Source of the DNA: Lamprobacter sp046541315
GTDB lineage: Bacteria > Pseudomonadota > Gammaproteobacteria > Chromatiales > Chromatiaceae
NCBI RefSeq assembly: GCF_046541315.1
Contig: NZ_JBKHDN010000073.1
Location: 1-12,387 of the forward strand
Length of the DNA: 12,387 nt
Reading direction: 5' to 3'
Part shown: positions 1-6,940 of the stretch, piece by piece
Position numbering within the stretch: position 1 is the stretch's first letter
Layout of the letters: each line of letters opens with the position of its first letter
Made by a program: the position numbers and the translations under genes
The notes under the pieces: model-generated
Database searches by the model: none
Seen by the model: the letters and a program-made list of their open reading frames with translations, nothing else
Told to the model about the DNA's origin: nothing

Positions 1-32
1 GACCCCGACCGCGTTTGATCGTTCACCGGCCT

Positions 33-1340
33 TCAGGCAGGGGCGCTTCTACCGGGCCCCTGGCCGCGCCGGTCGCGATGCAGTTGAAGACTGACGTGCG
101 TGGTCCGCGGAACGATGATGAAACCCCGCTTCGGCCACAGCACGCCTTCACCGCGGAAGCCTAAGCGAACCAGCCCGAACAGTACCAGCATCCCGAACGT
201 CGCCGAGATATAGACGAAGAGTCCTTGAGTGCCTAACAGGCGCATCGACGCACTGGCGAGTAAGGGGCCAAGTGCGGCTCCGGCTCCATAAATCAGCACC
301 AAACGGCTTGCAACCGCTACAACCTCGCCCTCAGCGATGCGGTCGTTCACATGCGCGATGCTGATGGAGTAGATTGGAATCGCGAAACCGCCGAAGACGA
401 AGCCAGCACCAAGTAGCGCCGCGCTCGGTCGTTCCTCTAAAACGACGATCGTGAGGGCTGCCAATGCCGCAATCAGGCCTGCAAAGATGATCACGAGGCG
501 ACGGTCAATCTTGTCCGACAGCCGTCCTAGCGGCCAGGTAAAGGCAAGCGCTCCGGACATCGTGATCGCCATGAACAGGGCGATGCCCTCGTCCTCGAAA
601 CCGACGCGCGTGGCAAAAACGGGTCCCATGCCCCAAAACGCGCTCATGGCTGTGCCCACGACAAAGGCACCCGCGAAGCCCAGCGGCGACAAGTCAAGGA
701 GTCGCTTCATCGACACCCGATCGGCAGCCACCTTGCCCGGAACGCCGGCACGCGTCAGCGTAATCGGAACCAGCGCCAACGAGAGCAGGATCGAGGTCGC
801 AGCGAAGAGCATGAAGCTTTCTGTCGGCGCCAGCGTTAGAAGCGACTGGCTTGCAACGTATCCGAGTACCAGTATGAAATTATAGAGTCCCAGTATTCGC
901 CCACGCTGGTCACGTTCAGCCGAGGCATTGAGCCAGCTCTCGATGACGACCACCAGACCGGCATAGCAGACCCCGAAGAGCAGGCGAAACAGGAACCAGA
1001 CGGCCGGGGCAATGATCAGAGGATAGGCGATGGCCAAAGCAGAGCAGATCGAGGCAAGCGCGGCGAAGGCGCGGATATGGCCCACTGCCTCGATGAGACG
1101 GGAGGCGTACGAAGAGCCTACGGCGAAGCCAAAGAAATACGCCGACATGATCCAACCGATCGTCACAGAGGACATGCCCTCGCCCACCGCGCGCACGCTG
1201 ACTAGGGTTCCGCTGAGGCCATTGCCGATAACCAGCATTGCCACGGCGATAAACAGGGCGGACAACTTGATCAGTGGTGAGCCCGATACAGGCGATTGTG
1301 GTTCGTCGACTGGTCGATCCGCTTGGCGAATCCCGTTCAT
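33..1340 (-). CDS. MFS transporter, YcaD-like, 12 TM
   Basis: Predicted inner-membrane secondary transporter of the major facilitator superfamily, 435 residues; the substrate cannot be read from sequence. About twelve hydrophobic segments are visible, six on each side of a central loop near residues 197-215. The segment IESWLNA (133-139) followed by RGR (146-148) and LYNF is typical of YcaD-type MFS proteins, and GRLSDKIDRR (272-281) is the second-half copy of MFS motif A. The frame stays open upstream to 1595, but that part encodes a 5-oxoprolinase-like scrap (see 1440-1577). ATG at 1340 is therefore chosen; it has AGGA eight bases upstream and starts a normal-length MFS N-terminus. The gene is less GC-rich than its neighbours (28 G/C in the 60 bases 841-900), which hints at acquisition by transfer. 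Family assignment is firm, function unknown. Confidence 0.88.
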   Translation of the reverse strand: MNGIRQADRPVDEPQSPVSGSPLIKLSALFIAVAMLVIGNGLSGTLVSVRAVGEGMSSVTIGWIMSAYFFGFAVGSSYASRLIEAVGHIRAFAALASICSALAIAYPLIIAPAVWFLFRLLFGVCYAGLVVVIESWLNASAERDQRGRILGLYNFILVLGYVASQSLLTLAPTESFMLFAATSILLSLALVPITLTRAGVPGKVAADRVSMKRLLDLSPLGFAGAFVVGTAMSAFWGMGPVFATRVGFEDEGIALFMAITMSGALAFTWPLGRLSDKIDRRLVIIFAGLIAALAALTIVVLEERPSAALLGAGFVFGGFAIPIYSISIAHVNDRIAEGEVVAVASRLVLIYGAGAALGPLLASASMRLLGTQGLFVYISATFGMLVLFGLVRLGFRGEGVLWPKRGFIIVPRTTHVSLQLHRDRRGQGPGRSAPA

Positions 1341-1439
1341 GTGCGTCGTCCTGCTCTTTGTAGGATCGCATTCCGGCCTGCGCGGACTATTCAAGCAGCG
1401 CCCGAGGTTCGATCGCGGCAGGTTCGAAGCAGCGTTGCA

Positions 1440-1577
1440 GCCGCGGCCGCAGTGACGGCCGGCACCGCCCGAGCCATCGCGGATCGAGAACGACTCCAGC
1501 AGCACCGGAAAGCGCCATTCTAGCACCCCGAAGTCGATGAGACGCGCGTTGGTCATCTGGGTGTGCACGGCACTATC
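1440..1577 (-). pseudogene. 5-oxoprolinase / hydantoinase-B C-terminal fragment (gene remnant)
   Basis: About 46 codons, read in the same frame as the MFS gene, resemble the C-terminal region of HyuB/5-oxoprolinase proteins. The recognisable pieces are SAVHTQMTNAR (family form like AVHTHMTNxR), VLEWRFPVLLESFSIR and GSGGAGRH followed by GRG, where the family has R-GGDG. Nothing recognisable precedes it (the sigma-54 regulator ends at 1623), and similarity stops after GRG, so both ends of an approximately 500-residue domain are missing. It cannot be functional and is read as debris of a gene deleted here. The identification rests on remembered family motifs, and a protein search with these 46 residues would settle it. 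An alternative is that it is an unexpressed chance extension of the MFS frame, which the strong motif run makes unlikely. Confidence 0.7.
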
Positions 1578-1622
1578 GCGAGGCAAGGCGGCCAAATTGG
1601 CCGTGATGGCCGATCTCTGCGG

Positions 1623-2633
<1,011 letters not shown>

Positions 2634-2857
2634 GGTGCAGCGGAGTCAGGGCATCCTGAGAGACGATCTCGTCGCGCGATCGGCTGACGTTGCCCCTTGT
2701 CGAGGCGCTCCGAAGCCCTCCCGTCGACTTGCGGCTGGATGACACGCCAGAAGGCCGTGCACGCGTGAGGTCTTGCCCACGCGACATGCTCAGGCGTGCC
2801 TTGGCGTCTTGACGTGCCCATTGTGTCATCTAGAAGGGGGCGGCGGGTCCGTATCGA

Positions 2858-4324
2858 TCACCCGAAATCGTGCTTGACGATCTCCATCACCCGCCGGCAG
2901 ATCTCGCGGCCGTAATCGGTCCACTGGCCTTGGCCCCAATAGCGATAGCAGCTGGTCTGCGAGGCCATGAGGTGAAAGAGCGCGTTGCGATAGTTCGGAT
3001 CATCGGTCGGGGTCTTCGGCTTCAGCACCTTCTCGTGGAAGGCTGAGCTGGCCTCTTCCATCGGTCCGAGCACATTGTCGTAGCCCTTGACCCAGGACAG
3101 ATCGTTGGTCCAGCTGGCGCCGTCCATGTGGAACTGGTGGTCGGACTGCTTCAGCTCCTCGATGACCTGAGCCAGCTTCTCCGGACCGTCGCCGGGCTGC
3201 ATCTGCCCCCAGATCTTGCCCTGCTGCACGGGGCGGATCTCGGTGAAATCGCTCTCGTCGATGCCGAGCGCGAACAGCTGCTCCAGATACTCGCTGCCAT
3301 TCATCAGCGGCACGTCGGAGCCTGAGGCCTGACGCACCACCTCGAAGAACTTATCTGGAAACTCGTTCATCATCACGCCGCCGTTCTCGCCGTCGGCGAT
3401 CTGCGTCACCAGCGGCGGCACCTGCTTGCCGGCCAGCTCCCAGCGCTCCAGCCCCTGCGCCTCGTACCAGGGCTGCATCTGCGCGACCAGCTTGGTGTCC
3501 GAGCCCTGCGTCTTGACCAGCGCGATGATGCTCGCGGTCTCTCCCTTGGAGTTGGTACAGACCAGCCGATGCGGCAGGTGCGGGCGTTGCGGATGTGAGC
3601 CATTGTCGACCTGCTCGACGCTGTGCTCCTGCACCAGCACCCATTGATAACCACAATCGTTCAGGGTCTTGACGAACTCGTAGGCGACATCGGGATGGTT
3701 CGGCAGGGCCATCTCCGACGGCGAGAAGCCGCGCACCCGCTCCAGCGCATCCAGTCCGAACAGCGCCGCGAAATGGTGCTGGAAGGCCCGTACATGCAGC
3801 CGATAGTCCTGCACCGGCGTCGAGGGTGCCACGGCATGACCCCAAGGCATGCCCAGCCACTCCACAGCCCAGTTGTAATCGGGGTTCATGGTGATGCCCT
3901 TGAGCGCATCGAGCACATGGTCCTCGCCCATCTGGCGCAAGCCATGGAGCAGTGTGCCCGAGTACTCCAGCATCACCCGCGGCGACTTGCCCTCATGGAT
4001 CAGCTGCGGGATGAACTCGCCGATGCGTTTGTAGCACCAGACGAAGGCCGGCGCGTTGTAGTTATCGCCGATGTCCTGGTGGTCCATCATGTACTTGAGG
4101 TTGCTGATGATGGTGGCGGTCTGCAGATCGTCGCCGCCAGCCGGGATCAGCGGCTGATGCTGATGCAGCGCGATGGCGCAGGCGGCGCGGATCGAGCCGA
4201 AGTCAACCGCGCCGGGAGACTGCGCGAGCGACTGGTCCTTGCCGGCTTGCATCGCCTGTTCGATGGTGGATTCCTGGCCGCAGATGTTGGGCAGGCCGTC
4301 GATGTGTTCGGGAAGATGAGACAT
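2858..4324 (-). CDS. glycoside hydrolase family 57 protein (first type)
   Basis: A 488-residue cytoplasmic protein (no signal peptide) of the retaining alpha-glucan-active family GH57, which includes amylases, 4-alpha-glucanotransferases and branching enzymes. The N-terminal family motif is HQHQP (54-58). The segment GFSPSEM (199-205) is placed where the family has G-x-W-x-P-E, making E204 the likely nucleophile, although the usual Trp is Ser. ADGENGG (310-316) resembles the acid/base region, with D311 the likely acid/base. The C-terminal TSCYRYWGQG (457-466) echoes the neighbouring GH57 protein. ATG at 4324 has GGAG about ten bases upstream. It lies 87 bp downstream of the second GH57 gene on the same strand, so the two are probably co-transcribed. 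Storage-glucan (glycogen) turnover is the likely role by family; exact specificity cannot be read from the sequence. Confidence 0.85.
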   Translation of the reverse strand: MSHLPEHIDGLPNICGQESTIEQAMQAGKDQSLAQSPGAVDFGSIRAACAIALHQHQPLIPAGGDDLQTATIISNLKYMMDHQDIGDNYNAPAFVWCYKRIGEFIPQLIHEGKSPRVMLEYSGTLLHGLRQMGEDHVLDALKGITMNPDYNWAVEWLGMPWGHAVAPSTPVQDYRLHVRAFQHHFAALFGLDALERVRGFSPSEMALPNHPDVAYEFVKTLNDCGYQWVLVQEHSVEQVDNGSHPQRPHLPHRLVCTNSKGETASIIALVKTQGSDTKLVAQMQPWYEAQGLERWELAGKQVPPLVTQIADGENGGVMMNEFPDKFFEVVRQASGSDVPLMNGSEYLEQLFALGIDESDFTEIRPVQQGKIWGQMQPGDGPEKLAQVIEELKQSDHQFHMDGASWTNDLSWVKGYDNVLGPMEEASSAFHEKVLKPKTPTDDPNYRNALFHLMASQTSCYRYWGQGQWTDYGREICRRVMEIVKHDFG

Positions 4325-4411
4325 GTGAGCGGACTCCGGGTGGGGTTGGGATTTAAGGTGATGTGTCTGGTTTGCCCGTCGGCATCGACCAGCACGGCGA
4401 CGATTGGCGAT

Positions 4412-5737
4412 TCATCTCGGCTGGCGATCCAGCTCGGCATCGATCTGGTCAAGGCACTGTTCCGCCACCGCGAGATCGGCGGTGGCGCGATCGCACCAGG
4501 CCTCGCCCCAGAACAGATTGCAGCTCGTCTCGGCCCGGAGAAGACGCCACTGGGCATCGTCGAGCCGCTGCCGCAGTGACGCCGGGAGCACATCGATGAC
4601 GGGCGCCGACTCGGCCGAGTCTCGCGGCTCGGTCGACTCGGGTTGCGGCGCCGGGCGCTCACCTTGGGCGACCTTGGCAGCGCCGACAACCGGCGCGGTC
4701 GCGCCCAGGGCGGTCTCCTCGGTGCCAGCGGCGCTGGACTGCCCGAGCCAGCCGTGCAACCGCTTGCTGACCCTATCGTAACGGGCGATCACAGCGCGCT
4801 GCGTTTGCGAGCCGGTCCACTGGGTGAAGCCGGTGCCGTGATGCCAGCCGGTGTTCCAGGCGCCAGTGGCCACGCGCACCTCGCCCTGCGCGCCATGGGT
4901 ATCGAGATAGTCATGGATGAAGGTCGGGCGCAGCTCGGCGCGACCCGCCCGGATCCGATCCAGCAGCGGCCGGTAGAACGCCGACCAGTAGTTGGCGCCG
5001 TCGGTGACGTTGCGGAACCAGCCGCCGTTCTCGCCATCGGTGGCCGTGGTGACCAGCGGTGCAAAGTCACACCAGCGCGTGCGCTCAGCGACCTCGTTGA
5101 CGAACCAGTCCGGGTCCATGCCCGATTCCTGCGCATCGGACAGCTCGCGGTCGCGTACCACGACGATGATCTCGTCGTCGCCGTAACGGGCAATATGTGG
5201 CCGGTAGCGCAGCTCCTGCCAGCTCATCGGCATCAGCGGCTCGACATGCTCGCTATCGACCAGCACATAGCGATAGCCGAACTGGCGCAGCAGCGGGATC
5301 AGTTCCATCGAGAAGCCCATCTCCGGCGGCCAGAAGCCATCGAAGCGCGCGCGCCAAAAGAGGTGCCGCGCGATGCCCTGCCAGCGCCGCAGATGCTCGG
5401 GGCGATCGGCGGGCGGGATCAGCGGGAGCACCGGATGGTAGTAGCCGGTGCCGAGAATGTCGAAGATCCGCTGGTTTTGCAGGAACCAGAGCAGCTTGCC
5501 GCAATCGACGATGCCGTAGACGCGGGCCTGGAAATCCGGGTTCGAGAGGGTTTCCAGCAGGGTGCCGGAAAGCGACAGATGCACCCGCGCCAGGTCTTCC
5601 TGGCCCCAGAGACTGCGCGGCATGCGATCGAGCGCGAACAGGATCTCCTGCGCCTCCCAGGTCTGTTCGTCGAGCAGATGCTCGAGGTTACCCGGGGGTT
5701 GATGCAGGTTCAGGACCAGGGCGTGATGGGCGTGCAT
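4412..5737 (-). CDS. glycoside hydrolase family 57 protein (second type)
   Basis: A 441-residue GH57 protein, clearly diverged from its downstream neighbour. Family motifs are LHQPPG (11-16), GFWPPEMGF (134-142, nucleophile candidate E139) and ATDGENGGWF (232-241, acid/base candidate D234). The catalytic part ends near residue 330. A low-complexity Ala/Pro/Glu/Ser-rich linker of about 50 residues (333-382) leads to a helical tail carrying ETSCNLFWGEAW (403-414), similar to TSCYRYWG in the other GH57. The frame is open to a TTG at 5863 and has an ATG at 5827, but ATG 5737 is preferred. HQP then lies near residue 12, as expected, GGAG sits 11 bases upstream, and the likely promoter (5776-5803) lies between 5737 and the two longer starts. 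No signal peptide is seen. The likely role is alpha-glucan hydrolysis or transfer; the substrate is not determined. Confidence 0.86.
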   Translation of the reverse strand: MHAHHALVLNLHQPPGNLEHLLDEQTWEAQEILFALDRMPRSLWGQEDLARVHLSLSGTLLETLSNPDFQARVYGIVDCGKLLWFLQNQRIFDILGTGYYHPVLPLIPPADRPEHLRRWQGIARHLFWRARFDGFWPPEMGFSMELIPLLRQFGYRYVLVDSEHVEPLMPMSWQELRYRPHIARYGDDEIIVVVRDRELSDAQESGMDPDWFVNEVAERTRWCDFAPLVTTATDGENGGWFRNVTDGANYWSAFYRPLLDRIRAGRAELRPTFIHDYLDTHGAQGEVRVATGAWNTGWHHGTGFTQWTGSQTQRAVIARYDRVSKRLHGWLGQSSAAGTEETALGATAPVVGAAKVAQGERPAPQPESTEPRDSAESAPVIDVLPASLRQRLDDAQWRLLRAETSCNLFWGEAWCDRATADLAVAEQCLDQIDAELDRQPR

Positions 5738-5775
5738 CGGGGCTTGATCTCCAACAGGAGGAACGACTGCGCCCG

Positions 5776-5803
5776 ATGATAGCGGATCGACGGCGTCTGT
5801 CAC
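5776..5803 (-). promoter_or_regulatory. sigma-70-type promoter for the GH57 genes
   Basis: Read on the minus strand, GTGACA (5798-5803, five of six matches to TTGACA) is followed after 16 bp by TATCAT (5776-5781, five of six matches to TATAAT). Transcription would begin near 5769, giving a leader of roughly 30 nt before the ATG at 5737. Its position excludes the longer start candidates at 5827 and 5863 for transcripts from this promoter. It is prediction by motif only. Confidence 0.55.
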
Positions 5804-5844
5804 CGCCGAATGCGCATGACCGTCCATGCTCGCCGCATCGCGGC

Positions 5845-5865
5845 GCTTGATCTTGAGGGTCAAGC
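5845..5865. promoter_or_regulatory. inverted repeat, possible operator between divergent genes
   Basis: A perfect 6-bp dyad, GCTTGA / TCAAGC, is separated by 9 bp. It lies in the 180-bp region between the divergently transcribed GH57 gene and the small plus-strand gene at 5918, about 40 bp upstream of the GH57 promoter -35. It could be a regulator binding site for either direction; a dyad this short can also arise by chance. Confidence 0.25.
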
Positions 5866-5917
5866 ACGCGACATTGAGTTGGAACCAGGCGCGTTTGGCC
5901 CTTCGAGACTCACCGCA

Positions 5918-6154
5918 ATGCCACAGATCATCATCGATCCCGACTCGACCTCGCTCGCCGAGCGCTTCGCCTTGATCAAGGCCCCCAGCAAGCGCAGAGC
6001 CCGTTTTCCGGAGGGCTGCGTGACCCTGGTCGAGACTGAAGCCGCAGCCCGCGCCGGACGCGACCAGGCCAGGAAACTCGAGCCGGCGGTCGTCTATGGC
6101 CCCTCGTCCTCCTCCGAGGGCCAGCGTCTGTATTATCTCCTGCGTTGGCTCTGA
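5918..6154 (+). CDS. small conserved-looking protein of unknown function (78 aa), first gene of an ABC operon
   Basis: A 78-residue soluble protein that I do not recognise. It starts MPQIIIDPDS, has a basic middle section (KAPSKRRARFPEG, residues 22-34), an acidic/Ala-rich helix (ETEAAARAGRD) and a Ser-rich patch (GPSSSSEGQ) before an aromatic/hydrophobic end, LYYLLRWL. There is no signal peptide, membrane segment or cysteine pair. Several frame-compatible codons lie further upstream (ORF open from 5810), but ATG 5918 gives the compact protein and has GAGA nine bases upstream. The TGA at 6152-6154 is only 5 bp before the ATG of the ABC ATPase, so translation is probably coupled and the product may serve or regulate that transporter. 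The reality of the gene is supported by this spacing and by coding-like composition, not by a known family. Confidence 0.55.
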   Translation: MPQIIIDPDSTSLAERFALIKAPSKRRARFPEGCVTLVETEAAARAGRDQARKLEPAVVYGPSSSSEGQRLYYLLRWL

Positions 6155-6159
6155 CCCCG

Positions 6160-6876
6160 ATGGATTACGCGCACCGCGATCGGCCCCCGATCCTCGCCGT
6201 CACGAATCTCGGGAAATCCTATGCCGAGGGCCTGCAACGACGCACCGTGCTGGCCGACATCGACTTCACCGTCGACCGTGGCGAATGTATCGCCTTGATC
6301 GGCCAAAGCGGCTCCGGCAAATCCACCCTGCTCAATCTGCTCGCCGGCATCGACAAGCCCGACACCGGCGATGTCGAGATCATGGGCCGCAGCATCGCCG
6401 CCATGGGCGAACCCGAACTGACCCTGCTGCGGCGCGCGCACATCGGCTTCATCTATCAGTTCTTCAATCTGATCCCGACCCTGACGCTGGCCGAGAACAT
6501 CGGCCTGCCGCTCGAACTCAATCGCACGCCGGCCCGCGAGCGCCGCGAGCGGGTCGGCGCCTGGCTGGCCCGGGTCGGGCTCGATGGTCGCGAGGCGGCC
6601 TTTCCCGATGAACTCTCCGGCGGCGAGCAGCAGCGCGTCGCCATCGCGCGCGCGCTGATCCACGATCCGGCACTGGTGCTGGCCGATGAGCCGACCGGCA
6701 ACCTCGATGCCCGCACCGGCCAGGTCGTGCTCGACCTCCTCGCCCATCTGTTCCGCGACGAGGGGCGCACCCTGATCCTGGTCACCCATAGCCGCAAGGT
6801 CTCCGCGATCGCCGATCGTATCCTCGCGCTCGACAACGGTCGCCTGACCACCGCGAGCGAGGCGCTCTCCTGGTGA
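6160..6876 (+). CDS. ABC transporter ATP-binding protein, LolD/MacB/YbbA type
   Basis: A 238-residue ATPase that would energise the FtsX-type permease encoded next. All nucleotide-binding motifs are intact: Walker A GQSGSGKST (48-56), Q-loop Q100 within IYQFFNLIPTLTLAEN, signature LSGGEQQ (152-158), Walker B ALVLADEP (171-178) and switch histidine H210. The segment after the Q-loop is characteristic of the LolD/MacB/YbbA subgroup, whose members drive lipoprotein release, macrolide/peptide export or poorly defined envelope tasks rather than classical import. ATG 6160 is chosen; an in-frame TTG at 6145 would overlap the preceding small gene. The Shine-Dalgarno is weak, in keeping with translational coupling to the gene ending at 6154. 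The partner follows after 64 bp, and YbbA is the closest functional label suggested by the partner's layout. Confidence 0.9.
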   Translation: MDYAHRDRPPILAVTNLGKSYAEGLQRRTVLADIDFTVDRGECIALIGQSGSGKSTLLNLLAGIDKPDTGDVEIMGRSIAAMGEPELTLLRRAHIGFIYQFFNLIPTLTLAENIGLPLELNRTPARERRERVGAWLARVGLDGREAAFPDELSGGEQQRVAIARALIHDPALVLADEPTGNLDARTGQVVLDLLAHLFRDEGRTLILVTHSRKVSAIADRILALDNGRLTTASEALSW

Positions 6877-6940
6877 GGCTCGCCCAGCTCCGTCAGCGGC
6901 GCGCGCAACGCCTCGGCTGCGGCCGCGATCGGTTCCGCGC

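Noticed and set aside
2634..2857. Possible sigma-54 (-24/-12) promoter upstream of the regulator, GGCACG...GC
   Set aside because: The GG and GC elements found are 11 or 13 bp apart rather than 12, and the rest of the consensus is poor.
3623..5779. Long plus-strand open frames (3623-4579 and 4643-5779) opposite the GH57 genes
   Set aside because: Both are antisense shadows; the GH57 motifs are on the minus strand and the plus-strand translations show no domain.
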